Shown here in pieces: positions 11,436-26,400 of a stretch of DNA of 64,000 bases. This DNA comes from Primula veris (taxonomy: Eukaryota; Streptophyta; Magnoliopsida; Ericales; Primulaceae). The notes under the pieces were generated by a model that was not told the DNA's origin, ran no database searches, and saw nothing but the letters and a program-made list of their open reading frames with translations. The DNA is taken from contig OY821745.1 in the NCBI GenBank assembly GCA_963682055.1, positions 10,361,501-10,425,500 on the forward strand, written 5' to 3'. Made by a program: the position numbers and the translations under genes. Within the stretch, counting starts at the first letter, position 1; every line of letters starts with the position of its first letter.

Positions 11436-14400
11436 ATATATACATTACTTTACTCAATTATCACTTAGTAAAAACAAAATACACAATAATACAAAACAAC
11501 ACTTAATAAAGTTTTTATCTCCACCACCATCACAAGTAGGGTATCAATAATAAGTGGCTTAAGAACCACTTAAAATGGAAAAGAATTGGATGCTACAGAA
11601 AAAGAAATGGCCAGTTTAAGACAGCTATGAAAATAAACAAGCATAGGATCCGTTGACTCCAAAAATCACTTTTGAATTTTTCATTGTTATGTTATAATAA
11701 AGAAGGTGTTATTTCCTGCTCGGTTAGAAAATGACACTTTGAAGTGTTACATTTAATTTTGCTTGTATATGACTGTAATAAAGTAGATTACACTGTTACA
11801 ATTGTCTTGAACCTAACTGCTTCAAGTTCGTATTGAATATTTTTAAGGCCTAATTCGATTTGTGGAATAGGTCGGGTTACTACAACCGGTGAATACAAAA
11901 CTTATCTTTAAAAAAAAAAAAGTGTGTCCACATAATTACTTAGACTAATTAACCCGAGTGTTACCAAATTTTTCTGAATCTCAAGTAAGAAACTTATTCT
12001 CTTAAAAATTAATGTAACAATTACTTCTCAAATTCAATAACCGAACAAAAAATGAAAGTAATTAGCATCACAATTTAATTATTTGACAAATACAAACAAA
12101 TATAAATGACCGCCTCATCATCTTTTTGGTCTAAAAAAATGGAAGACCGCATCATTGTGTTGTCTCTTTTTTTCTTTTTTTTAAAAATTCTACCATTTTC
12201 TCTTTATAAGATAAGGGTAGTTTGATTTGTGGGGGAATTTATAGGATGTATGGGTATGGATACGAGTATTGTATTCGGTAAGATACATGTATGACGATAT
12301 GTAAAATTTGAAAATTTTGGGACGATATAAGAATGGTATGTTAATAAAAAAAGTTTTATTTTTATATATATGATACACGATACCAATTATAATATTTCAA
12401 TAACATAACTAACAATTTTAATGAACAATTTAATTAATCTTAAATACGACCTTTTTAATGTTAAAATAATTTTCATAGTATATAGTTAATGAGTAAAATA
12501 AAATTAATTTATTCAATATAATTGTAGATTGTAAAATATTCATATTATTATATTAATAAATTTAAATTTTAATTAATTTTTGTGGAGAAAACAAAATATA
12601 ATTTATCACTCATACCGATAAAGTACCCATGGCGTACCCAAGACGTATCAAAGTGGTTAAAATATGAGAAAAGCCGACAGTACTTGAAATATGTTATCAG
12701 GTACTCAAGAAAAAATAATCTAAAGTATGGTTCTGTGCTACCTAGGAGAATCCTTAATTAAAAAGTTTTATGATCCAAAGTATATTATACAAAACATTGA
12801 TATTTCTAAATTCAGGGTCGGTGTGGTGCCTTTCTACACCTAATTTGTATGTTTTTTTTGACGGTTTTTAACCTTGTCCCAAAAAACTGATAACATGCGT
12901 AAAAAAAAAATTAGAAGAAAATTAAAAAAAAAATCAGAAGAAAATTACAAAGTTTCAACTATGTCCTAATAAAGCAAAATATTGTCTTTAGATTAAAAAA
13001 AATATCTCAAATGACATATAAGGTTACTCTTGTAGTATTGTATTAGGAAAGAAAAAACAACTAATTTCCATTTTATTTATTTATGCGCTTACTCAGGGAC
13101 GACCTGCGGCTAAAAAGTTTGTTCTCAAAAAGTGTCACATGATTCATATTTTATTGTAAACCTATTATAATCTAACTCAAGCCATTTCAACTCATCTGGC
13201 CAAGTCTATACTTTTGCTGGTGATAATGCAATGTGATTATGCTTGTGTTTTCTAGAGGAGATAAAGATCGAAGTTTATTAATGATATTTGTCATTACTTT
13301 CTTAGATAATGGTGACTACTTTCACCTTTCATTTGAGAAAGAGTCAATATTTAATTTTATATTTTCAAATCGTAGTGTGATGCCATGTTTGCTAGTTATT
13401 TTCAATACAAAGCTGCTGCTAATGTTTTCTAGTTTTGTTTTCATGCTACTTTACAATCCCTGGACTTTCTTACAGAACTTGTGCATTTTGCAATTACAAG
13501 TATTTTGCAATTACAAGTATGTTTCAGCTGGTTATAACAAACTGTACTTTATAGCAACAACAATTGTTACTCCGTGGTACTTTCAATCAGTTTATCATTC
13601 GACGATTCTTGTACGAGTATAATGTTTTCTCTTAGATTCAATCAGGGACACCATACCCTATTTTTGTCAATTTCCGAAATTGTAGCAATTTGTAACCTTC
13701 TGCACCGATACTTTATCCACATAGAAGACAAACACACCTGTTTGGCTAAAGATGTTAAGCCTTAAGAAGATTCGACAAGGTAAAGTTTCTAGAGAAGCAT
13801 TTTTGCATTACTGAATCTTGGCTTTTAGTTCTATGGAAGATCTTGATGAAAATTTCTCCTCAGTGCTCCAAAAACGTCAATGATTCTCGTTACAGCTCTT
13901 AGGATGAGTTCGAGTAGGTGAATGCCATGGTCTCGTCTTGCATCATGAAAGGTTCCAGGCTGTAGAATCCAGGAAGTTGAGAAACATTGTAACAAGCTAC
14001 ACATTCTGCTATATAGCTTGTTCTCATTCTCTCCCTAGTAAAATTGGATCTTGGATTTTATTTTGTTTAATTTACTGCAGTTTTGCAGTTACACCAGTAT
14101 AACTGCACGGCATAGATGCATGTTTATTTATTATCTTAAAATGCGGGTAGGGGAAGCTTAAAATGATGGTTTAAAAGCCTATCAGGGGAACGCGTACTCA
14201 CGTCATTACTCACAAGGGTGATTTCGATGTGGCCGAAACTGACTACAAGATCTCTCACATTTTGTTGGTTTGTGAAAAATTAAGTTATGGCAGCATATGT
14301 TTGCTGGCCTGGATATCGCATAACTGTGAAGCAAAAGGGTAGTTGCTTGTTTACATGCAAGTCTATGTTTTAGGATTGGTCCGAAAAACTAAAATATTAA

Positions 14401-14588
14401 TCCAAACCAATTGAAGTGTTTGCTATTTTTTCTTCCCCATCCCGCACCTGGTAATGCTGGCGACGCCGTTGTAGTCGAGAACGGAGGCGATGGAATTTCA
14501 ACAGAAAATACTGGTGCCAACTATTTTTAAAAATTTAAATGTAAAATATATGCCAGTTAATAGGGATTTTTAATAATATGTTCGGGGT
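11436..14588. other. Intergenic, no gene recognised
   Basis: AT-rich sequence with several short poly-A and poly-T runs. Open frames at 12190-12386 (minus) and 13233-13765 (plus) have no recognisable domain, codon bias or splice context, so I do not call them. About 13730-14000 has somewhat more balanced composition but gave no recognisable protein. Confidence 0.5.
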
Positions 14589-15025
14589 CAGGGGCAGACC
14601 CAGGGGGTGTCTGGGTGTGGTCGTGGCCACCCGGCGGCGATTTTCAATTTTATTTTAATTTTTTTTTATGTGTAATTTAAAATTTTTCAACATATATACA
14701 TTGATGGTCCACTAATTAAACAAAAAAACTGTTAGTGTAGTCGTAAAATTGATTTTAACGTACTGAAAGATTAAGAGTTCAAATTATGTTAATTGTTTTT
14801 TTAAAAAATTTTATGTTAAATTTCGTAAATGACTATTATATTTTCTCAAACAAGATTACTAAAAAAATTATTTTATTTTCCAATACCATTTAACTTTATA
14901 TTTATTTTATGTTATGTTAAACATAAAAAAATTATTTATTTTTGTATTAGACTCTATTTATTTATCTTATATTCGATATGTTTTTTAGACCATGACCCCC
15001 AAAAAAATAATCCATTCGGCTCCTG
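14589..15025. mobile_element. Small non-autonomous hAT-like element
   Basis: The left end begins CAGGGGCAGACCCAGGGGG and the right end closes with ATTCGGCTCCTG, a worn version of the common plant hAT-type CAGGGGCGGA/CCTG ends. The 8-bp flanks TTCGGGGT (14581-14588) and ATCGGGTC (15026-15033) share TCGGG and fit a decayed 8-bp target duplication. The interior is AT-rich and non-coding. Confidence 0.5.
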
Positions 15026-16430
15026 ATCGGGTCGTTTCCCTTGTAAGCCTCCGGTCACACGTCTTCTTAGTTCAGAATGTGTTTTTCCAAAGATAATATT
15101 TGAGATTTAATAGAATGTTTGACGTCTGAATAAGTAGAGTATAATTTATGAAAGACGCATGGGTATAAATATCATTTTCTAATGCGAATTGCGCACAATG
15201 CATAGCTATCAACCGACGTGTACTACATGTGTACAACTCAGCATATAATTTCCCAAATATTTGACCAGTTATAACTAGATAAATTACATAAATACTCCCC
15301 ATTTATCTTTTTATTTATTTAATTGAGCCCGTGTGCGTTATTTTTCAATTGAGTTGTTATTTACTCATACGTTCCGTGTTATGCACATTCATCTTCGCGG
15401 AATTCTCGAAATTGTTAACATCTTTGAATAAGAGGTCAAAATGATTCGATTAAGAAAAAGAATCAATCGATACTTCATTTTCAGAATTTGACAGTTTAGC
15501 TCTCATATTATAGTAGTTAAGTTCAATCAACGGACCACGGACCAATCTTATGGGTCTTAATGAAATTAGGGGTGCTTGATCTTACTAAAAAGAACAATAA
15601 CCAAATTGAAGTTCTAGTTTATAGACTTATAGTTTCATCTTAAAATATGCTAAAAGAGTAACAATAACAAAGATAGTTCACGTCAGACACCAGCACAATT
15701 TAGTTTCAATTTATGTGTGCTTTATATTTGAAAAAATCATTACAGTTAAGAGATAAAGTGACATGTTCAATTATTAATACTCGAATATTTTCCTTGTAGA
15801 AAATATGTTACACAATTTAATGTTACAAATTAAACCCCCAAAACTTTTGGTAGCTTGATATGGTGAATTTTCTTTTAAATATGATGATGCATTGTGCAAG
15901 TGAGCTAAAGCTAACACAAGAAAATTAAAGGTTAATTACAAAAAGGGATTTTTCATGTTTTTATACGCTTTACTTACCCTCTATTTCGCTTAATTGCTCT
16001 TTACAAAACAGTTTTTTAGTACTTCTATTTGAATAATATCACGATTTGTATATTAATTTTAATTATTGGAGAGAATGATGATGTGACACTGCCTAAAACG
16101 TCCATCTATTTAATAAAAATGAATGATATAAGGGAATAATAAAATTACCGACACATAATTGTTTCATCCAACAATTAACGGTAGTATATAAAACAACGAG
16201 ATTGTTGAACTAGATGGTATTAAAAAAATAATTGATAATAAAAGACAATAAACCAAAATAAAGTAAAAGTTAAGGAGACAAAAACATTAATAAACCCGTT
16301 ATAAATAAAACCCGCAATACTTTTTAATCACAGTAGTAGATTGGTTTCATTATTCACAAAAACGGGTCCCTTTTCTGTAATAAATAGAACGATAATAAAA
16401 ATGTGAAAAATAGGGATCGTTACATGTTTT
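15026..16430. other. Intergenic upstream of the sorting nexin gene
   Basis: AT-rich, with no exon or repeat family recognised. It should contain the distal promoter of the gene that starts at 17425. Confidence 0.5.
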
Positions 16431-16580
16431 TATATACATAAAATTAAATATATAAATATAAATATAAGTATATATATATATATATAATTTATATATATAG
16501 ATACAGAGTAACGACGTCTTCCACCTCTCTCCTCTCTCCCACGTCTCTCTTTTTTTTTTTTTCTCTCTCTCTCTCTAATC
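16431..16580 (+). promoter_or_regulatory. Probable core promoter and leader start of the sorting nexin gene
   Basis: A TATATATA-rich stretch at about 16440-16502 is followed by a pyrimidine tract (CCACCTCTCTCC to CTCTCTCTCT, 16518-16576). This is the usual look of a plant 5' untranslated region. The exact start site cannot be fixed by eye. Confidence 0.45.
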
Positions 16581-16753
16581 ATAAGCTCGACAAATTCCCA
16601 TTAAAATAAAAACAACAACTTATTCGCTAATAACAGCTCAATTGTGCCAAAATTCGATTTTTATTCGAATTAAGCTACTAATTCCGAGTTTTTTCGTCGA
16701 ATTAAGGGTCCCTCGTTTGCGTAATCCTTTTTGACAAAAGGGTTTTTAAATTC

Positions 16754-17330
16754 AGCTCCAAATTGTGAGTTTTTCTTTCGAATTTTATATTTTAAAGGGA
16801 AATTCAATTTTTAGGAATTTTCAATTGACCGTTTCTTTGTTATAGAATCACTGTTTTCGGGGTTTTTAAATTTATAATTTTTAGCTCCAAATTGCGAGTT
16901 TTCCATTTGAATTTTATATTCTAAGGTGAATTTTAATTTTAGGATTTTTCGATTGATTGTTCATTTTCGTCGAACAGTTATCGAATCACTGTTTTTGGGG
17001 GGTTTTAAATTTATAATTGTTTAGCTCCAAATTGTGAGTTTTCCATTCGAATTTTATATTTTAAGGGGAATTTAATATTAGGAATTTTCAATTGATGGTT
17101 GGTTTTCGTTGAACGGTTATCGAATCACTGTTTTCGGGGATTTTAAATTGATAATTGTTTTTTGTTAAAAGGCTTTTTTAATTCAGCTCCAAATTGTGAG
17201 TTTTCCCTTCGAATTTTATATTTTAATGCAAATTTTAATTTTAGGTTTTTTTGATCGATTGTTCGTTTCCTTGAACGGTTATCGAATCACTGTTTTCGGG
17301 GTTTTTAAATTGATAATTGTTTTTTTTTTT
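16754..17330. repeat. Four-copy minisatellite in the sorting nexin leader
   Basis: The block beginning AGCTCCAAATTG recurs at 16754, 16883, 17023 and 17185. Each copy contains GAATTTTATATTTTA, an AATTTTCAATTGA-like part and TATCGAATCACTGTTTTCGGGG (written here as a description of one segment in two parts: TATCGAATCAC and TGTTTTCGGGG). Unit length is 129-162 bp. It lies wholly between the probable transcription start and the ATG, so it is in the leader or a leader intron. Confidence 0.88.
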
Positions 17331-17424
17331 CTGGAAGGTTTTTGTAATCTGGTCCCTGGAGTTTTAGTTAATTGCGAAATTCGGTTTTCGGAAATCAAGA
17401 TTGGAGCTTTATATTGGGATAAAG

Positions 17425-20400
17425 ATGGTGGAGAGATTAAAGGATCTGATAGAAGAAGTTAAGCTTCGGACCGTGTATTGGGCGTTATGTATATTCTCCG
17501 TATCGTACTTTTTGACACGTAAGATTCCCGTTATTTAAATGTGTTTTCGATGTTTTTGTATTTGTCAACTTTGTTTTAAATTGTCAATTATTAACTGTGT
17601 TAGGGAAATTAAGGTTTGACAATGCCATGCTATAGCAGTCCTATCCAATATTTGGTCAACTTACGACTTTTTTTTTTTGCTTATAAGTTGTATTGCATTT
17701 AGTTTCTTGATTGAAGCTTAAGATTTAAAAACTAGGAGTTTTAAGTTGACTGAACCTAGCTATTCTCGTTGGCTCAAAGAAGCTAATTTTTTTGATAATT
17801 AGAAGATGCAACCGAACCTTCCCAAAGTATTGTTTATTATGAGGGCATGGAAATGAGTCGTTGTTCTTAGACGATTGCCTGGTCATGCTCAATATGGATG
17901 GTTTGATGTGCTACAGTCACGGAAAGGACAGCTAGGCATAGTAAATAGTCTAATAAAAAAAAATTGGAGGGTGCACTTTGACTTGCAAAAATTCCGTACG
18001 TTAAATGTCGAAATGAAAATTTTCAAACGTTAGTAGCATTTCTAACAAAAGTTAGCTTTGGAGAAATGCTGTGTTTGTTGAACAAAGAGAGCTTGAGCAA
18101 CGAGTTGCTCTCTCTAATAGTTTCTTTTCTGAGTTTAGTATGCAATACAAAAAGAAATCTTCTACACTTGTTTGCTCTTAAAGTGGGTACAGCGGGTTTT
18201 GATTTTTTTTTATCAAAGTAGCTTGCTATCTCCTAGCTCGGTCACATAAATGTATCGGAGTCATCGATCTTGAAGATACATATATCATACTGGTGGGAAT
18301 GCGACATGGCATGGCTCTTTTTTAACAAACACTAGCTTTGAGCAATGATGAAGTTGTCACATGGTCTAGACTCTAGATGAGCTCGTGATATGAGTTTCCC
18401 TTTTGCAGTATTTTCCTTTCTGATTAGAGTAATGCTATATAAACAGATATCTCTTACAGTTTTTTAGTGTGTGTACATATGGACAAGTTTTCTCATCAAA
18501 GTACTGAGACTTAGGATAACTCGCATGGTAAAGAAATACATGTCTTATTAAAAAGCTCTGGTGTTGTATTGGTTAATTATTTTAATTATCCTGTATCTCT
18601 TCAATTGAATTGAAAAGCTTTGTGAAATTAATCATTCATTTTGTATAAAAGGGTGAACTTCTGTTGCTTCTCTTTCTTAGACTAAGACCCCTTTGTAAAT
18701 GTCCAGAGAGCATGTAATCTTTTACGAGAGTAGCTATTTTACAAAGCGAGGTAACTCCATACAAACTCCATGCTGGATAGATACACAAGATATATGAGAC
18801 GATAAACAAACTATTAAGAATAATGTACGGTCTTTTAACTGTTGATAAATACCGGGAGAGCGTATGTGTGTACCAAATGCCATTTCGAAAAGTTGTGGCT
18901 GCATGTTTCCATAAAGTTCCAAACTTAAGTCTCATTCTCCATTATTTTTCACCATCTCCCTTTGCTTTCTTATCACTCAATTGTTTTTCATTGCAGATAC
19001 AAGTAAATCAATGTGGATGAATGTTCCCATAGCAGTAGTAATTGTTTCTGTTGTAAGAATTTTGTCGAATGAGGTAGATTTTCGCTGGAAAGTTCGGAAA
19101 TTTCGCCAGCAAACGTATCTATCTTATCTAGAAAAGAAACAGTTGTCAGTGAATGATTCCCGTCTTTCAACCACGCCCCCACCTTCGAAATGGAAGAGAA
19201 AAATCGATTCTCCTATAGTAGAAGCTGCTATGCAAGAGTTCATTAATAAAATTTTGAAGGATTTTGTTAATGATCTATGGTATGCGGATATTACACCAGA
19301 CAAGGAGGCCCCTGAGCTCATGCGTGCAGTAATTATGGATATCCTTGGTGAAATATCTGGGAGGGTCAAGGACATAAATTTAGTTGATTTGTTAACCAGG
19401 TAATTGATGAAATTAGCTTACATTACCCTTTCTGTTCCTGGTTGGTGTCTCAGTAAACTTTCACACACGGGTTTCTTACAATTTCGTACATTTACGTGTC
19501 ATCGGATTTTGATTTTGTACTCCAACTTGCAAAATTGGCAGTTACTATCCCAATCTAATGTTTTCTTTCGTTTTTCTACACTACCTATCAGAAAAACCGC
19601 ATAGATAGGAAGCTAAAACAACTAACATGGTAGAATAGTGTACAAAATAGTGATGTGATTGAATAGTGTATGAAGAATTTTGTTTTATCAATTATTTAGT
19701 AACCTAACTTATGTTTTTCCTTCTTTTTATTAATACATTATATGTCTTTGTAAATTGATGTACGAATAAATATCGCCACACTGTAATCATTCCTAATTTT
19801 AACAAAGATATCATAAGCATCTTTTTTTACCTTTCAGGGATGTGGTCGACTTAGTAGGAGTCCACTTAGATATTTTCCGGAGAAACCAAGCTGCTATTGG
19901 AGTAGATGTAATGAGGACATTGTCTTCTGAAGAAAGAGATGAACGCTTAAAACACCATCTTCTTTCTTCCGAAGAGCTTCATCCTGCATTAAAATCTTCT
20001 GAGAGTGAGTATAAGGTGTGAGTGGAGAGCTCTTTCATAATCGTATTTATGGTATTTCTTTTATGTTACATTTTTATTTAATGAAGTTCTGTATTATAGG
20101 TTCTTCAACGGATTATAGGTGGATTATTAGCGGTTGTGCTAAGACCTAGAGAAGCTCAGTGTCCCCTGGTTCGGTCCATTGCGCGCGAGCTTGTGACTTG
20201 CTTGGTTATGCAACCGCTCATGAATTTTGCAAGCCCAGCGTAAGTTTAAAGTTGCTCATAATTCCAAAAAAATTAAAAAAATGTTCATACACACAGACAT
20301 GTATTATAAATATATTTTATACATGTGTTTCCACCAATCATTCCCTTTGAGTTTGTGAAATTTGCCTCCATATGCTTTTGAATACCAGTGTCTTAAACGG

Positions 20401-23400
20401 TTCATTATTGTCCTTGGTATGGTGTTGATTGTTGAATGTCTCGTGTTAGGTAATGCATAAGGCTGGATGGTATTACTTTTAAACTTTTGAAACAGATGCG
20501 GGTAGCAGTTTTAGTGAGTTTTCAGTGACAGAGAAATCTAAGTGAACTTTGAAGGCGTGTAATTGTTTTTCAATTTACTGTCACAGTCCCGTAGGAGTTC
20601 AAATTTCTTACGTTTGATAAATATTTTTTGAAATTGATGCCCAAGTACTTTCGGTACTATTGTACTGAAACAAGTTGAAATGAAAAGAATGGTTATCCCC
20701 TGAGTTCCAATTTCTGTATCCTTGAGCAAAAAACTTATCAAGAAACTAAAGTCAGAGGAACGCGAACTTATACCTGGTACCAATAAATTTTACATTGGTA
20801 AAAATTTACTGTAAAAAACATCCTTCCTTGGTAAATGGTTAATCGACTGTCTGATAGAAATATGATTCGTCACTTTTGCATTGATGCTTGGATCTTTTTT
20901 TCTATTACTTCTTCCTTTGCTTCAAGATCCTACTGTAGTATTGTTTACCTACTTCTAAACCTGTTTGAAACCAAAGGCTGTTGACTCTGAAAAAGCAAAC
21001 CTTTTATTGCAATTAGGGCTTTAAATGGTCTGAAACGAGCCGACCGGCCTATGTTCATGTTCATTAAATGGAAATCGTGTTTGGTAAATGTAAATTTAAT
21101 AAAGAACAATCACGAACCCAACGCTTGACGCTTGACAACTATTGCACAGAGTTATGCTCATGATTAGTTCATTTACTGGACGAATGCTATATTCTTGTTC
21201 ATAATGTGTTTATTTACAAACAAACATGAATCGGGCCATTACCGAGCCGAACACGAATATTTTGTTGAATTGTTCCCTTCATTTACAACCCTAGTTGCAA
21301 TACACTTTTGTTAGCAATGCAATATGTCTCTATATGGTTCACTGTATTCTTTTAAAATCTGTGTTTGTGTTAGTTCTTGACCTTCTAGAGCTTGTCTACT
21401 TTTTGTCTGTAGGCGTTCCATACGAACCTTACCTTCCTTTAATCATGTCTGATTAATTTTTGTCTCCTCTCAGGTATGTAAATGAGTTGATTGAGTTTAT
21501 CTTCCTTGCTACTAATGTGGAAGGAACGAGAGAGGCAGGTAACCCTAATCCCACTGTCGGCACAGACATAAGTAAAAGTGAATATACTTCAGAAAAGAAA
21601 AGGTCTACCAGCAATCAACAGTCTGATCTGACTATTTCAAGATCTGAATATCAGAAAAATGAACCCATGGATGGTTCTGGAACCTCAAATATTAACCATA
21701 CCGGTGATGATCCAATGCAACCACGGCCTGCTGAATGGGCTCGGATACTAGGGGCAGCTACCCAAAGGAGGACGGAGGTTTTAATGCCAGAAAATCTTGA
21801 AAATATGTGGACTAAAGGAAGAAATTATCACAAAAAATCTCGGAAAGTTGGTCCCACAGGTTTTCAAGCTCCAGTTACTAAGGGTTTCGAGGGAAATACT
21901 TTTTTAAAAAAATCTGGAAAATCCTCAGTAATGGAAGATAATGAGGCTCGATCAAGTAATTTGAAGGAGAATACCGGCCAATTGCCATACGATACAAACA
22001 AAGAACAATATGTGGGACTAGCTGGGAGGATAAGTGGGCTTAAGAGATCAAATAGCACTTCTGCTTTAAAAGTTGAACCCAATATAAATCCAGGATTTTC
22101 AAGCGAACACAGTGGGCCCATAATTTCGGAGTTTTATAGCCCAGATTGCCAAAGGATCAAGGATGTCCAAACTACTAAAAAATCTTCAGATATTGTGTAC
22201 TGCAGTGAAGGGGTCTGTGTTCCCAAGCTTAGGTGCCGGGTATGTAAGCAACTTCCTGTTTCCCTTTTATAGAAATTGCTGACAAAGTATCGGTGGTATT
22301 CTTAGGACAACTTACTTTTTCAAAAGTTAGAGAGCATATCATGTTGTCCTTGTTACTTATTGGTTATTTCTTTTTATTTTTTTGTCGCTCATGAACTATC
22401 ATTAAATGCTTATACAATCGCTCAGGTTATAGGAGCATACTTCGAGAAACTTGGGTCAAAGTCATTTGCAGTTTATTCGATTGCAGTGACAGATGCAGAT
22501 ATGAAAACCTGGTTTGTCAAAAGAAGGTCTGGCTCTTAATTTGACTCCGCTTAGCTTCTCTTTGTCACTTGGACTTGGCTATTTTCTTCTTGTTTTGATC
22601 TCATCCTTAGTACGACAGGATTTATGTCCTCCTTACGGCTGAAGCATTTCGTATGATAGTTACTGTCTTTTATTGTTTACCACTTGAGCTCTTTTTGATG
22701 TATCATTTTTGTAATTACTGGTTGCAGATATAGCAACTTTGAGAGGTTACATCGTCACCTTAAAGATATTCCTAACTATACCCTGCATTTGCCTCCTAAA
22801 AGGATTTTTTCCTCAAGCACAGAGGATGCTTTTGTTCATCAGCGTTGTATTCAACTAGACAAGTATCTTCAAGTACAATACAATCTCTTTCTTTGTTCAT
22901 CTTTGCAGCCTATTTTTTTGTCCATACATAAATGTATAACTTGTAATTTTTAATGTGCTATATTCACAGGATCTCCTGTCAATTGCTAATGTGGCCGAGC
23001 AACATGAGGTTTGGGACTTTTTGAGCGCTTCGTCCAAGGTTTGAATTTTTGCTGTCCTTATTTTTTGTCAGTTTGATTGTGTTATCAAACTTTATTCTTT
23101 TGTATAATTATTTGTTTTTTATGAATCCAGAAGTATTCGTTCGGAAAATCTTCTTCAGTCATGAAATCTTTGGCAGGTGTGTTTTTCCATCATCATGTTA
23201 TTTCTGAATGTTCACATGTAATTGAGGATGTACTCTGTTGTTATTTCCATCATATTCTGATGTATTCCGTTTGATCATTCTGGTTTGATCAGATGGTTGA
23301 GATTGAGGATGTAAATTAAAGATAATGTAATTAGAGGAAATGGCTAAATGACCCTTAACTTTAACGGTTTCCATCCAAGATAAAACACCTGGTGACGGAA

Positions 23401-26400
23401 TTGTACTAAACCAAATAAACTGTTAGTATTGTACTAAAAAGAAAAGGCGATTGTTCATGGTGCAAATCGGAAACGAGGACTAGTTAACGGTACTAATGTA
23501 TAGTTAACCCTTTAGTGTTGCAATTGAAACTATGCGATCAAATTTGTATTTGACTCAAAGTATGGGCAATATTAATGCACATCACCTATCGTCATCTCCT
23601 TTTTGTAGGAAAATGATAGTTTTACTGAAACATCGAAAATACCCCGAGAGAAACATCCATGTAGTTTACAAAATTACACCGTAGAGGGACCAACGTGTAA
23701 TTTGATATATGACACAGAAGGTCCTCCTGGAGTACTTCCCTTGTATTTTTTCTGTGTATGTTTCTGGTGCTCTTTTATATAATATTGAATTCTTTTATGC
23801 ATTAATCATGCGGTTCTTGATTGTAAGCAGTGAATGTGGATGATGCTATGGAAGATATTGTACGGCAATTTAAAGGGGTTTCAGATGGCTTAATAAGGAA
23901 AGTTTCTGGTTCAACTCCCTCTCCTTCTCCTCATGAAGGTCCGTCTTTAACTGTTACCAGGGACTTATCATGGAGTAACGATGAAATCAGCAGACATCTT
24001 TCATGGCATTCCGGAGAATCAGCAAAAAGCACATCTGATATTGAAGATGGTGATAGAGATGGAACTCATAGTCATGAAGATAATGAATCTTCTGAACAAG
24101 CTAATAGTGGGTGGCATTCAGATAATGAATTAAACTCCAAAGATTTGCCTCCAAGGGTGATTATACGAGAAGAGACCTATGGAAATGAAGATTTTGAAAA
24201 GTTTAAAACTTTAGGTTCGGAATCACTTGAAGTCAGTTTCCCACTTCCATTCAATCCCTTGGAGGATTCGGTTGGTGTGCCACCTGAGGTAACATACAAC
24301 TAAAATATATGGAAAAGATCACACTTCTGTACTTGAAGTCATAATTTATACAATTCTTCGCAATAGGAAACAATTGGTGCACTCTTGTTACATTTCAACT
24401 GAAACCAAAAGTTAGTATTAATTTGTCGATTACGCTGATGCTGAACTTGAGAGATTGGTGTACTAATAGTTCACCTTTGTCTAAAATGGTATCCAAACTG
24501 AGTATTTTGATAGAATGGTTTACTAATTATTCGACATTGTGTAGATTGGTGGCTAAATTGTGAATTTTAGATAGGTAGTGTGCTAGTTGTTAAAAGCTGA
24601 TAGGATTCTGGACAAGAGTGATATTTTCTCTATAAAAAATATGTTGCCCTGTATTGTGCTACAGTGCTAGCAAATTTATTTGGTTTTACCTGTGATTTTG
24701 TTTCTCCCATATATGCTTATTAGCTACTAGTTTTTTTTTTTTAATATGTGACAGAATTATTTGATAACTACTTTTCGTCCATTTATCAGTCTTTACCAGA
24801 ACATTAATTGGTTTTCATCTTGTACAACTTTAATTGAGTGGTTGATGATCATTCTATTCTGAAACCTGATTTTTCTTTGCAGTGGACCCCACCCAATTTA
24901 AGTGTACCTGTCCTGAATTTAGTAGACAATATATTTCAGCTAAAGAGAAGAGGCTGGTTAAGGTAAACTGCTTTCATTGTTGAAAAATATGCATAATCAT
25001 TATTGGAAATTCTTGCATTTATGAGTATTTTGCTGGTCTTTCAGACAGAAGCTAAAATCTAGTTTCAATGGTTTTCATAATTGACACTGTCTTGTGGTAT
25101 GGATAACAGAAATACACATTTCTAATCTGCTCTGATTTTACAGAAAAGAAGAAGGATTGATTTATATGAAGATTATTTATCAGCATACGATAACTTCTAT
25201 CCAAACAACGAAGCGATTAGAAACCAAGAATTAAATATGAATAAAATGAATGAACAGTAGATATAACTCTTTCCACAAGGGGTCTTTGAGTTCCACACTC
25301 AAATAGAAGTAGAAGAGTACCACCCTTTATAAAAGAAACGTTTTCAGATTCCACCGAACTAAAATTACAACTCTCCTATTTATACAAAATCTGGTTCACC
25401 TGTTGACCCAAGTTCAATTCCCTTTTCCTTACCCTATTTGTATTCGCCGGAAACCTTAAAATTCCTACATACGTGAATAAATAAGAGCATCAAATACATG
25501 AACTAAATCTAATGTTATTACCATTCTTAAATCTGCATCAGTTTTTTATGCACTCTGTTTTTTGTCATTTTAACTTGATGAAGTGCTTATTACATAATCC
25601 AGGAGACAAGTGTTCTGGATATCCAAACAAATATTGCAGCTAATGATGGAAGATGCTATTGACGATTGGCTCCTTAGGCAAATCCAGCTGCTCCGCAGAG
25701 ACGACATGATTGCTTATGGAATTAGATGGGTTCAAGATGTAAGGATTTATCACCTTATTGTGTTTTCCTAAAGTACTTTATGAACGACTCAAATGTTGCA
25801 TCCATTTTGCTGCTTGAAAAGTGCATAGTGTTTACTCTTCTCAATATTATATGCATTGAGGATTTAGGACGTCCAATCCTGTGTTGTTTATTTTGGCCAT
25901 TTTGCAATTACTGTCGGCTGTTTTTACTTCTACTTTTATACAAGTTTACATGGACAATGATGAAGTTTAATAACCATGAGTAAGATAATTTATATATTTT
26001 TTTATATATTAATTGTAGAAAAAAAAACATTTTTGTACATCACCTATCATATGCTAATGACTTATACACCTTGCTATCCAGGTTTCATAATTTAGTCATC
26101 AATCTACAGAATTTCAAACAGTTACTTCACTGAACTTGTTAAGATTCACAATTTAGAACAAAATAGAAAATTACTATATCAACCTATGAAAATTCTAAAG
26201 TATGTAAAAGTTTTATGTTTAACGTTGGTGTTGTACTTTTCATATTTTATGCAAATTGGTTCCAGCGCACCAATGTAACCCAACAATTAATACATCACTA
26301 TTGCTTATACTCTAAATTTTGCACTGGTGTGCATCACTATTGATTGTTTGATTCTGTTCGGATTGATATCCAAATGGTGAAACTTGATAGCTTTTTTAGT

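Noticed and set aside
19124..19375. Minus-strand open frame opposite exon 2 of the sorting nexin gene
   Set aside because: Shadow of a real coding exon on the other strand.
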